A DNA stretch of 64,000 nt from positions 682,001 to 746,000 of the forward strand of contig JAEHOE010000030.1 in assembly GCA_016858145.1 (NCBI GenBank), read 5' to 3'. Below, one piece after another: positions 45,501-56,177 of the stretch. Source of the stretch: Edaphochlamys debaryana. Its lineage: Eukaryota > Chlorophyta > Chlorophyceae > Chlamydomonadales. The notes under the pieces were generated by a model, which worked only from the letters and a program-made list of their open reading frames with translations, did not search any database and was not told the origin of the DNA. A program made the translations under genes and the position numbers. How positions within the stretch are numbered: the first letter of the stretch is position 1; every line of letters begins with the position of its first letter.

Positions 45501-45882
45501 CGCAGCGCCTGGGGGCGAGGCAGCGCCAGCACGCAAGGGCAACATCGGATCTTCTTCCACTCCAGACCACTCACGCCGCGGCCTGGAGCTGCTGGCCGGG
45601 CTTGGGCTCATGCGGGCGCCATCGCAGGTCCAACCGCAGCGGACGCGCTCCTCGCTCCACGCGACGTAGCAGCGATGACACTGCATTGGTCCTAGACACG
45701 CCGCTCGGCACGGAAGCCAGCGAGAGCTGCGTAGCGGCCTGGTCCATGGCCGCGAGCGCCGCGCGGCAAAGCCCTCGAAAGGTGCGCTTGGTGCCCGTAT
45801 CAAGCCTTTGTAGCAGCAGTGAGGGGATGGGGGCGCTTAGCAGGCCGCAGGCGCCCGGGCCGGGCTGGGAGGAGCTCGCCAT
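42534..45882 (-). pseudogene. F-box-like/LRR family copy B, one in-frame stop
   Basis: Seven exons match copy C: 45575-45882, 45411-45452, 44635-45286, 44240-44458, 43878-44072, 43170-43766, 42534-43001. All junction phases agree and would give 826 codons. A TGA at 45115-45117 interrupts exon 3 in frame, 56 codons after its first full codon, just after a family segment ending LRTLWLDGADPS. The same frame then resumes with the family motif GDATPMLRPEAVASLLQLL. Exons 1, 2 and 7 have exactly the lengths of copy C (308, 42 and 468 bases). The exon 6 hinge is acidic and Gly/Ser-rich. The donor after exon 3 is GCAAGT, a GC-AG intron. The otherwise clean structure implies recent inactivation, an allele, or a base-call error. 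Confidence 0.72.
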
Positions 45883-46080
45883 GCTTCGCAGCCCTCAGAG
45901 CGCAGCCCTTTTGTTAGGTGAGCTATGCGGCAGTGTCGTGTGGTGCGCTGTGGCATGCAGCTGTGTGAGTAGGTGCTCTGGCTTGGAGCGCGGGCGGAAT
46001 GAAGCCGAGGTACGGCGTGCTGCGCGTGCACCCACGGCGGGGAGCTGTCGGGGGGCAGTGGGGGGCTGAGCAAGGGATGC
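45883..46080 (-). promoter_or_regulatory. Upstream module of LRR copy B
   Basis: Read on the minus strand, it carries the block also found upstream of copy A: CCGACAGCTCCCCGCCG, CACGCGCAGCACGCCGTACC, CTGCATGCCACAGCG and GGGCTGCGAAGC just before ATG. It is nearly identical to copy A, so these 5' regions form an inverted pair about 30 kb apart. Confidence 0.55.
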
Positions 46081-47020
46081 TGGCCGCTCAGCCTTCCCGC
46101 CCGCCCTGGCCAAACGCCAGGGCTAGGGCCCTCTGCACATTTCGGCAGCCGTCATGCCTCTTGTATGCCCAAAGCCCCCGGCACCGCCCCCGAGCCCCAA
46201 CAGCCTCACCGGGTCAGCCCGACAGGCCCTGACAGGCCTCCCGGCTCAGCCAGCCCGGGCGCACCCACGGAGGGCAGGGTGTCCAAACCGCCAAGCCCCT
46301 TTTGGGCACTGAGCTATAGCTTTGTAAGGGATGCCTCCCAGCTGCTCAGAACCCTTACATAATTATAGCTCACCCGCCGCACATGGCGTGCCGTACAAGG
46401 GGTCTGGGGGGATGGTTTCGGGTCCAGACCCTCACTCTAGCACCCCCTGCTAGTGTAGACTGGCTTGAATGACCTTCTTATAGCGTAAGGATGTCAGGTA
46501 CCGCTTTTGGGCTCCTGAGTTGCTCGCGGTCACGGAGAACTGGGTGGGGTCCATTTTGCGGGCGGGGGCGGGGCTGGGTACGTGTCGCCGACTGACGCTT
46601 GAACACAGCAGCTATGAACGCCCAGCCTCTTTGATGAGCCTGTGTACTATATAGGGACACTTAGAACACTTCCGGCGTGTATCGGTGAAGGTCGCTGGGA
46701 CCACGAAATGTGGGCATGCCGACCTTCGCCTTCCTCAACAAGGCTGCACAGCCCCAGCCGGCCCTCCCACTGGCCGTATACTGCCATAAAGAGGTTTAGG
46801 TGCCTCCGAGAGGCCTTTGCAAGACCTCACTCTATCCATGCCCGCAATCGCATATCTAGGCTGCTATGAGGCTATATGTGTCATTGGAGACAAGTTGGGC
46901 TTTGGACACCCGCGGCTCTACGGCAAGTCCCGAAGTGCGCCCGGGCTGGGCTCAGCCCTCGACAGCTCTATCGCCGTGCCGTGCTCCACGCTGCTTGACT
47001 TCGAACTTTCATTCCCGACA
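46081..47020. other. Intergenic between divergent LRR copies B and C
   Basis: No coding exon is seen. The promoter modules of copies B and C lie at its two ends. Confidence 0.4.
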
Positions 47021-47253
47021 GGTGAGTGCCCCCGACAGCCTCCCCGACAGACCCCCCGACAGACCCCAGCTCAGCCCCCCGACAGCCCCCCGACAGCTCC
47101 CCGCCGTGGGTGCACGCGCAGCACGCCGTACCTCGGCTCACCTGAGCTTGCTCCAAGCCCGAGCGCTACACTCACACAGCTGCATGCCACAGCGTAATTA
47201 TACACACTGCCTTCAGCTCTCAACCTATGACGCGAGCGCGAGGGCTGGCGAGC
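47021..47253 (+). promoter_or_regulatory. Upstream module of LRR copy C
   Basis: CCCCGACAG-type repeats at about 47028-47100 are followed by CACGCGCAGCACGCCGTACC and CTGCATGCCACAGCG, in the same order as in the paralogs. An upstream in-frame ATG at 47227 exists, but homology places the start at 47254. Confidence 0.5.
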
Positions 47254-50200
47254 ATGGCGAGCACCTCCCAGCCCGCCCCGGGCGCCTGCGGCCTGCTAAG
47301 CGCTCCCATTCCCTACCTGATTGTGGAGCGCCTTGACGTGGACAGCAAGCGCGCCTTCCGAGGGCTTTGTCGCGCGGCGCTCGCGGTCGTGGACCAGGCC
47401 GCAACGGAGCTCTCGCTGGCTTCCGTGCCGAGCGACGTGTCTAGGACCGATGCAGTGTCATCGCTGCTACGTCGCGTGGAGCGAGGAGCGCGTCCGCTGC
47501 GGTTGGACCTGCGATGGCGCCCGCATGAGCCCAAGCCCGGCCAGCAGCTCCAGGCCGCGGCGTGAGTGGTCTGTGTGTGGAAGAAGATCCGATGTTGCCC
47601 TTGCGTGCTGCTCGCGCTACCTCGGCTGTGGGTCCATCCTCCTCCTTCTCCGTGCCCAAACACTGCGCACCCCATTTTCCGCGGTCTCGCAGGCCGACAG
47701 CCTGCACCTCCTCCGGCTCAACCGCGCTGACAACGTAAGCCTGACTCTCAGTGTTTTACAAAAGGTCCTTGCGTGCTAAGTAGCATGCGCTGCTCGCTTG
47801 TGCAGTATGGGTTTCCGTTTCCCGTGCCACCTCTATATCGAAGCCAGCACGATCCAACCCATCCCGCATTCCCGCGCCCTCCCGCAGGACCTCCCTGCTA
47901 CACACGATTGCGGTGGCCTGCAGCACTACCAACAATGCCCTGCCTACCACAGAGCTCGTGCTCAGTGTGGGCCAACTCTCCTTGGGGGTGGCCTTTGCTG
48001 CCACCGCCGCGCTGCCCGCCCTGAAAGCGCTCCACTTGGACGGGAGCCCAGCCCACACGCATCCCTCAACGCTGGACACGGAGGCGGTCGCAAGCCTGCT
48101 GCAGCTGGTTGAGTCTGGGCTGCAGGAACTCAAGCTCACGGAGTGCCGCGGACCGCCTGAGCTCTGGACGGCGCTGCCCTCCGCCACCGCCCTCGCGTCC
48201 CTGGCGCTGTCAAGTGTCGAGCTGGAGGCGGCCCACGTCAGCACCCTGGCGTCCCTGACTCAGCTGCGCTCGCTCGACCTGGGCATGAGCTGCCCCGGAG
48301 CCGCCGGAGGGCTGGTGCCAACACTGATTGAGCCGCTGACGGAGCTCACCCGCCTCAAGCTCAGCTGGAGGTTGGGTCGTAAGAAGGATGCCGAGGGCCC
48401 AGGCAGCCTCGAGGCGTTTGCGCACCTCCCGCGGTTGGTGGATCTGGATCTGTCCGGCTGCGAGGGCGAGATGGAGGTCCGCGGTCTGGAGCGTCTGACG
48501 GCGCTGACTCGGCTGCAGGCAAGTGGGGGCAAGGCGGGCGGTGGTTGTGGGCCTAAAAGGGCCTTGAGATGGGCCCAATCTCTAGGGGCGTGGTTGGTCT
48601 GGCGCAAACGTAGCTTCCTGACGGCATTGATGGATGGCAGATGCCGGTCATACTTTGCCCGCTGCAGTCGTGTGGCGGGGACCAAGGCTGGGGCATTGCA
48701 GTTCGTGTGCGTGGGACCTTGATCAGGTCGCAGGGATCTACCTAACAGCATATGGGGCCAACATGAACTCGGTGCCAAGGCTCGGCTGGTTTGAACGTGC
48801 TCTGCCCCTCAGTCAGTTTCCGTTCACCCGCTCTTGCCATCCTCCCGCTGCTCTCCTCCTTCTGATGCTGCGCTCAGACGCCCACCCTCATCACGCAACG
48901 TGGCGCGGACCGGACGTCGTGGACGTGGCGCTGCGGGACGGACCCGAACTGGCGAGACGACGACACAGACCCACCGGAGCCCCAGGGCCCCGCCCCGCCG
49001 CTGCCCCTGCCTCCGGGGCTGCAGGAGCTGCGGGTGGGGGGCGTCATGTCCCTGGCCGTGATGGCGAGCCTCAGGCCCGCAATGGCGGGGCTGCCCAAGG
49101 TGGGGCCAGCAGGGGTCTGTGGCGCAAGGGGCAGGGGGCGGCGCGGGGACGTGCATGAAACCATTGCACCTGATTAGGTACAAGAGCCTACCGCCATATC
49201 CCTGGATGGCGCCGTAACCAACATAACTTCAGTCCTGGCCTTACACCAATATCTGCACCCATCTGGGCTGCTGGGGCCACATGCGCAGGTATGGTTCCAA
49301 AGCCAGTGGAACCCGTACGAGAACGTGCTCCTGTCCCTCATCCCGGGCGCCCACGCCAACCCGGACCACGAGCTGCTCCCGGAGGCGGAGGACGCGCTGG
49401 TGGCCGCTGCAGCCTTCCTGGCGGGGAGGCTGGTGTGGACCGGTACGGACGCCGAGCGCCGGCCTCAGTCCCTCGTGGTGAGGCGGGCTGGGACGCGTGC
49501 GTTCGCTCGTGTGGGGAGCCACTGAGCCGCGGAGTCCGCTTGCCGCGTATTGAGTGCTTGCAAAGGCGATTCGTGCGACCACAAAGCTTGGACAGTCGTC
49601 TGCTGCTGAGGATGTCGTTTGCTTGCCCGCCTCTCTGCAGGTCTGCTATGGTAACCGCTTTGCTCCGGCGGCGGTAGGACCCGTAGGGGAAGCCTCCTGG
49701 GCGGAAGCACTCGGCTTTGGCAGCGAAGACATGGGCTCAGACGACGATGAGAGCGACGGGGGAGGCGCGAGCGGTGGCAGCGGCAGCGCGGAGGAGGGCG
49801 CTGTCGTGGGTGGCGGGGGAAGGGGCAACGCTGGCGGCGGCGGTGGGAGCAGCAGGGGCGGGGGCCAGGGCTCCGGCAGGGCAGCCTGCGCCGCTTGCGG
49901 GGGCGGGGAGCCCACGCATGCCCGGTGGCTTCTGGCCCTGTGGATGCTGCAGCCGGCGCACCTGAAGCTGAGCAACTTTGCTCTTTCGCCGGCCGATCTG
50001 GGGATCATCGCAGGCAGCATGCCGGGGCTGCAGGTGGGCGGGGTTCTGGTTGTGGGTTCGCACATGTTTGCAGACCCGCGCTTGCGTTCTGACCTTAGAC
50101 CTCTTACGTAATAAGACTTTGTAATACGTACCGTATGTAGCCCCGCCCGACGCCGGGCTCTTCGTTGCGGTCTACATCCGCAGGCCCGCGCTTGGCTCAT

Positions 50201-50703
50201 CACTCCTCCGTTCATTTTACCCCCTCGCCCCGCAGTCCCTGACCTTGGACGCGGGGACCTTCCACTTCGCCACCCTCCGCTGCCTGGGGCGGCTCCCCCG
50301 GCTGCGCAAGCTGCATCTGTGCGTGGAGCGCATGTGGCGCCCGGGACAGCCCGTGCCAGTGCGCTTCGCCGCCGCTCAGCTCATGGAGCTCTTCGTTATG
50401 TCGGACGCCTCCGCTTCTGCTGCCGCTGCCGCCGCTGCCACGGCCGCCGCGGACGGCCACGCCGGGCCCTCGCGCACAGGCGGGGCGGCGGGGGCTGGGT
50501 CGGGTGCCCAGCGGGGAGGCAGAGCCAACTCGCTGTATCACGGCTTGAGGGCCCTGACTCTCGGTCTGACGGTGGAGCTCGAGTACTACTGCGAGAGCCC
50601 CATCGCTGATGACGTGCACTTGCTGGAGTCGTCGCTGAACGCGCAGCTCAAGCAGCGGCGCCTGCTGGGCTGCGTAGAGAGCTGGCCGGTCAACTACATT
50701 TAG
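47254..50703 (+). CDS. F-box-like/LRR family copy C, intact
   Basis: Seven exons: 47254-47561, 47693-47734, 47888-48518, 48878-49099, 49289-49477, 49641-50033, 50236-50703. All phases agree, giving 750 residues. An F-box-like N-terminus (IPYLIVERLDVDSKRAFRGL) leads into leucine-rich repeats (LPALKALHLDG, LQELKLTECRGP, LTQLRSLDLGMS, LTRLKLSWR, LPRLVDLDLSGC). A Pro/Gly turn segment (LPLPPGLQELRVGGV) follows, then a segment ending LAGRLVWTGTDAERRPQSLV. A Gly/Ser hinge comes next, then more LRRs (LTLDAGTFHFATL, LPRLRKLHLCVERMW) and a C-terminus ending WPVNYI. Such proteins may act as SCF substrate receptors; that is inference. The donor after exon 3 is GCAAGT (GC-AG). Exon 2 is only 42 bases, and phase puts it in a frame different from its more LRR-like one. 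Confidence 0.8.
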
Positions 50704-50720
50704 TCGCATGTGCCGGCTTT

Positions 50721-51060
50721 GGCAGGTCCCTGCCGCTGGCCAGTATGCGCCTGCAGGCCTCCTGCGCCCCTCACCCATTGGCTGTGTGTAGCCTCAGCGG
50801 AACGAGCATGGGAGCAGGAGCTTGTTGAATTGTAAGGCTAGTTGATGGGGCTGGAGGGAGGCCAGGGAGCAGGGGCGCTGGGGATTCGCTCCCAAGCTTT
50901 GTTGCCGTAGTACCCGGCTGAGCAACTTTGAGCAAGTGTGCACATGTTTGACCGGGCGGGGCAGGAGGGAGCAGGAACGGAACGGTGGGGGTCCGCTTGG
51001 GTTGCCGGTGGAGCCGGCAGGTCCCTGCCGCTGGCCAGTATGCGCCTGCATGCCTCCTGC
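50721..51060 (+). repeat. 45-base direct repeat containing a hairpin
   Basis: Copies lie at 50721-50765 and 51016-51060, starting GGCAGGTCCCTGCCGCTGG and differing by one base. Each contains the stem GGCAG/CTGCC around a short loop. A diverged relative (TTTGGCAGGTCCCGGTCGC) lies near 55890 downstream of LRR copy D, so the element belongs to the duplicated 3' flank. Confidence 0.75.
50831..50835 (+). terminator. Candidate TGTAA poly(A) signal of LRR copy C
   Basis: TGTAA lies 128 bases after the stop codon, a usual distance in green algal genes. Confidence 0.45.
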
Positions 51061-52139
51061 TCCCGTCAGCTGGCTGCTGCACAGCGGGACCTCATAGGGA
51101 GGAGCAGCTTCTGGGTCGCCTGTGTTGGGGCCAGTTGCATGAAGTTGATGGCAGAGTCAGGGGTGTCAGCGCAGCGGGCCTTGCACGCATGACGCGTGGG
51201 ATCGACCGGTGGTGGCATATTGTTGGTTGGGTGCAGCGCGCATAGCGGCCAGGGTTCGGTCGGGGCATGCGGTGGATGGGGGCAGTTGGGGTCCGGTGCC
51301 CTGTGCTGTTTTTGCAAGCCGTGGTTCATTGAGGAAGAGAAGGGGACCAGGTGGTGTTCGGACCAAAAGCGGAGGGTGAAGGACTGCGTCTGCCGGTGCT
51401 CCCTCACTGCTGGGCTGCAAGCGCTGGTCCAGGGTTCAGGGTTCAGGTTTTGGGGCACGCCGGTATGGCAGTTGGGTTGAGCACGGCCGGAGGCAGCAGG
51501 GCGCGTGTGCCTTGCGGGTGGTTGTGTTGCCATTGAGCTGGGGGTGACGGCCGTACTGCTCGCGGTCGTGGTTGTGCTGCACACCTGGTGAACTTGGCTA
51601 GAGAGGCCTCGGGACTCGCACCACACGTTATTGTTGTTGTTTCGGCGTCTGCGGATGGAAGAGACCGCTCTCTTGCGGTACGTGCGCGCGGCCATGCAGA
51701 CGCGTATGCGCAGGGTTGGCTGAAAGGCGAGCGCTTTTGGGGGACGCGGTGGGGGAAGCGGTAGCGGGGTATGCAAGGCACCCGAGCCCTGAAGGCCCTT
51801 GGAGCTGCGGGGGCCCACGGCCATAAGTAGCTTACAGCAGTTGTAGTCGGGGCTTGCCCCCTTGTTGGGAGCAGGACTTTGGGGTTCTGTGCTCGCAGGG
51901 GCCGTGCAGCGTAGTCCGGACGACGACGAAGGGGGATGCAGCAGGACTTTGGGGTTGGTGTTGCGTGGCCGGTTGCATGGCCGGTAGGTCGCGGGCGGCG
52001 GTAGGGGCCGCGGGGGGAGGAAAGGCCGCCTGGCACGAGCGTTACGGCACGTGCACTGCAGCACACACTGAGCCCCGTTGTGTAGGGGCGGTCGTTGGCA
52101 CAATCTGCTCACCCCCCGACGGCCCCCCCCCGCTCAGCC

Positions 52140-52579
52140 CCCAACAGTCACCGCTTCGCTTCGTTGATGTTCTTCTACCCCCAACAGTCACCGCGTCAGT
52201 ATGCCCCGTTGTTTATAATAGCCCCCGACAGCCCCCCGCCGTGTGCTGGAGGCTACTTACTGACAAGACCAGCCCGCCCGTACCGCCGTACGGGACCACA
52301 GCCAAAGACGGCCCGGGCTCTCTGTTACTGGTTAAGCCCCTGACAACGCCCCGGCTCAGGCAGTAGGCAGCGCAGGGCAGCTCCCAATATTCAACAGCCC
52401 CCCGACAGCCCCCCGACAGCTCCCCGTTGTGCGTGTGCACGCGCAGCACGCCGTACCTCCGCTTCATTCCGCGCCGTGAGCCCGCTCCAAGCCAGAGCGC
52501 CTACTCACTTAGCTGCATGCCACAGCGAGATAATTCAAACTACTACATAGCTTTCGAACTAACAAGTGGGCTGCGAAGC
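52140..52579 (+). promoter_or_regulatory. Upstream module of LRR copy D
   Basis: Shares the CACCGCTTCG/GTTGATG block, CCCCGTTGTTTATAATA (TATA-like at about 52213), CCCCGACAG repeats, CACGCGCAGCACGCCGTACC and CTGCATGCCACAGCG with copy A, in the same order. The phrase CCCCCAACAGTCACCGC is itself repeated within it. Confidence 0.5.
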
Positions 52580-55500
52580 ATGGCGAGCTCCGCGCAGCCC
52601 GCCCAAGGCGCCTGCGGCCTGCTAAGCGCCCCCATCCCCTCACTGCTGCTACAAACGCTTGATAAGGGCAGCAATCGTGCCTTCCGAGGGCTTTGCCGCG
52701 CGGCGCTCGCGGTCGTGGACCAGGCCGCAACGGAGCTCTCGCTGGCTTCCGTGCCGAGCGACGTGTCTATGACCGAGGCTGTGTCATCGCTGCTCCGTCG
52801 CATGGAGCGAGGAGCACGTCCGCTGCGGTTGGACCTGCGATGGCACCCCAACGACAACGAGGAGTTTGAGTGAGCTCTGCTGGCGTGAATTGAGTCCCAC
52901 GTCTTGTTTGTGAGATAAAGCCCGCGTGCTTACCACGCTGGCGCCGGCTGCCACATCCCAACCCTCGCATTGCCCGCGCGACCCGCAGCGCCCTGATGCT
53001 CAGCATCCCCGCTGGTTACGGCTTCCCCGAGCTTGCAAAGTGGGTTAAAAGGGCGCAGGCCGACAGCCTGCACCCCTCTCACAACGTAAGGTATTGCTAC
53101 GGACAACCATACGCACCTGCCGTCACGTGCTTGCTGGCCTGCCCACTGAACCCTCGCCGTCCTGATCACCCCCAACCCGTCGTACGTAGCGAGGCTCTGC
53201 TTCAGTCCGTTTCGGCGGCGTGCGCTACCTCCGCCTCCCGCCTGCCCACCTCTGAGCTCACGCTGTGGGCACCGGAGCTGACACCAGCCGTCGCCAGCGC
53301 TGCGAGCGCCGCAATGCCCTCCCTGCGCACCTTGAGCCTGGACGGCGCGGGCCCCCGAACCTTTGGCGTCATGGAGCAGGTTACGCACGCATTTCATCGC
53401 GCACTCGCCATCATGGACGGCGAGGACGAGGACGGTGCACCACTGCTATACAGCATGCCCGGTGATGCTACTGCGTTGCTTCGCCCGGAGACCGTCGCAA
53501 GCCTGGTGCAACTGCTTGCGGCTGGGCTGCCAGGGCTCAAGCTCACGGAGTGCCGCATGCCGCCCGAGCTCTGGTCTGCGCTGCCCTCCGCCTCCGCCCT
53601 GACGTCCCTGTCGCTATCGTGGCACCGCGGCGCGCTGGAGGCGGCCCACGTCAGCACCCTGGCGTCCCTGACTCAGCTGCGCTCGCTCGAGCTGGGCATG
53701 GGCTGCCCTGGAGAGCTGGTGCCCACGCTGATTGGGCCGCTCACGGAGCTCACCCGCCTCAAGCTCAGCTGGAGGTTGGGTCGTAAGAAGGACGCCGAGG
53801 GCCCAGGCAGCCTCGAGGCGTTTGAGCACCTTCCGAGGCTGGTGGATGTGGATCTGTCCGGCTGCGAGGGCGAGATGGAGGTCCGCGGTCTGGAGCGTCT
53901 GACGGCGCTGAATCGGCTGCAGGCGAGTGGGGAGAGGTAGGGGTTGGATTGGGGCATGTCGTCTGATCCTGTGATCGACTCACGTTGCTGCCCGCTCAAA
54001 ACTACTTTGCCTCCTTCTTGGCCACACGCTTCCCTCAGGCGCCCAGCCTCATCACTCAGCGTGGTGCGGACTGGACGTCCTGGACGTGGCCTGACACTTA
54101 CGGTTCGGGGGAGGGCGATGCAGACTTCCCAGGGCCCCAGGGCCCCGCCCCGCCGCTGCCCCTGCCTCCGGGGCTGCAGGAGCTGCGGGTGGGGGGTGTC
54201 ATGTCCCTGGCCGTGATGGCGAGCCTCAGGCCCGCAACGGCGGGGCTGCCCAAGGTGGGGCCAGGTGTCTGTGGCGCGAGGGGCAGGGGGCGGTGCGGGG
54301 ACGTGCATGGACCATCGCACCTGATTAGGTACGACAGCCTGGTGCCATATTACTGGCGCCGTAACCTAGCTACATAACACCAGTCCTGGCCTAACACCAG
54401 TAACTGTGCCCATCTGCGCTGCTGGGGCCGCATGCGCAGGTATGGTTCCAAAGCCAGTGGAACCCGCACGAGAATGTGCTTTTGTCCCTCATCCCGGGCG
54501 CCCACGTCAGCCCGGACCACGAGCTGCTTCCGGAGGCGGAGGACGCGCTGGTGGCCGCTGCAGCCTTCCTGGCGGGGAGGCTGGTGTGGACCGGTACGGA
54601 CGCCGAGCGCCGGCCTCAGTCCCTCGTGGTGAGGTGGGCTGGGACGCGGGCGTTCGCTCGTGTGGGGAGCCGCTGAGCCTGCTTGCCGTTTAGTGAGGTC
54701 AGGCTGTTAGCCAGATTGTCGGGGCTTACCAAGCCTTTCTGTTCGTGCTAACGGCTCCCCAACCGTCAACCGTAGGTAAGCTACGGCGACGAGTTTGCTC
54801 CCATGCGGCTGCTGCCTGTGGGTGGAGCTGCCTGGCTTCACAGCGACACCACCAGCGAGGACGAGGAGGGCAGCGAGGACGAGGAGGGCAGCGAGGACAG
54901 CAGCGGTGGCGGTGACAGCGGCAGCGGCAGCGAGGAGGGAGGCGCCGGGAGCCACGGCAACGCTCCTGGCCCCAGCCGCGGTGGCACGGGCCCTTCGGGC
55001 AGCGGCTATGGGCCGAGCAGCGGCGGCGCAGGAGGCGAGGCGGGGCCCGGCAAGCGGGGCTCGCCCACCTGCGGGGATCTGGCCCCGTTTGGCTGCTCCG
55101 CCGAGGGACTCGGTAGGACGGGAAGCGAGCAGACCTGGGCCAGCGAGGAGGACGAGGGGCCTGGAGCTTCCGAAGCAGAGGGCGACAGTGGCGAGGAGGA
55201 GGCGTCCAGCGAGGGCTGGGGCGAGGCGCCCAGGCATGCCCGGTGGCTGAGGGCGCTCGGGGCTCTGCAGCCGATCAACCTGGTGTTCAGCAACATCTGG
55301 CTTGGGTTGTCGCCGGAAGACGTGGAAGCCATTGCGGACAGCACGCCCTGCCTGCAGGTGAGCAAGGTGTGGGCGCGGCGCTGGGCTTGGAGCTCTTGAC
55401 AAGGGGGTAGAGTGCTCCCTGAGGGCACTTGGCTCACTCGTCCCTTCCTTCCATCCCGCTGCCCTGCAGTCCCTGTCCTTCGACGCGGGAACCTTTCCCA

Positions 55501-56177
55501 TCCCCGCCCTCGCCTGCCTGGGGCGGCTTCCCCGGCTGCGCAAGCTCCATCTGTCCATGGAGCGCATCTGGCACACGGGACAGCCGGAGTACGTGCACGC
55601 CGCTGCCACCCACCTGAGGGAGCTCTGCGCAGCGGCGGCCGCCACTGCCACCGCCACCGGTGCAGCCGCCGCTGCCTCCGACGGTCAGGCCGGGCCCTCA
55701 AGCGCTAGCGCTGCGAGCGCGGCGGCGGGGGCTGCCCCACCATGTCTGACGTTGGAGATCGAGTACGACTGCGAAAGCGACATTGCCAATGACGTGCAGA
55801 AGCTGGTGCACTCAGTGAAGAAGCACTTGAAGGGGGCCGCGCGGATGGCCACCCGGTCACCTAATTTTAGCGCGCTGCGCTGGCTTTGGCAGGTCCCGGT
55901 CGCTGGCAGCTGCTGCCTTGATGTTACCCGGTCTGGAGCACCGTACGGCGTACGCGTCGTCAAGAGCAGAGATTGGCTGACGCCACTGGGCGTGGTTGGA
56001 CGGGGGAGGGCGGTGGGGGCTCGTAGCAGGCAGGCTTGGTCGCGGACCTATGTATTAAGTTGCATGCGGTCTGTGGCGGCTTCACCTGTGCGGTGGTGTT
56101 GCTGTTGTGTCGGAGTGGGGTGCTTCTTTGCACAAGAGATCCTGATCATTGCGGGTTGTTGGCGGCTACGGCTATAA
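52580..56177 (+). CDS. F-box-like/LRR family copy D, C-terminus extended by frameshift
   Basis: Seven exons: 52580-52869, 53059-53085, 53190-53922, 54039-54254, 54440-54628, 54776-55357, 55470-56177. All phases agree, giving 914 residues. The order is F-box-like N-terminus (IPSLLLQTLDKGSNRAFRGL), LRR block, Pro-rich turn, an acidic Gly/Ser hinge with EDEEGSEDEEGSED, then a final LRR block. Exon 3 has an insertion of about 34 residues relative to copy C (FGVMEQVTHAFHRALAI). The donor after exon 3 is GCGAGT (GC-AG). Near 55860 a net 13-base deletion relative to copy C moves the reading frame past the family stop, so the frame runs about 100 codons into what is 3' flank in copy C. The extra tail is Trp/Cys/Val-rich and unlike the rest, so it may not be a selected sequence. 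Confidence 0.72.

Larger units (their letters stand above)
50704..52139. other. Intergenic between LRR copies C and D
   Basis: This is the 3' region of copy C, with TGTAA at 50831-50835 and a duplicated 45-base element (separate entry). The phrase GCAGGACTTTGGGGTT occurs twice between 51868 and 51960. No coding exon is seen. Confidence 0.45.
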
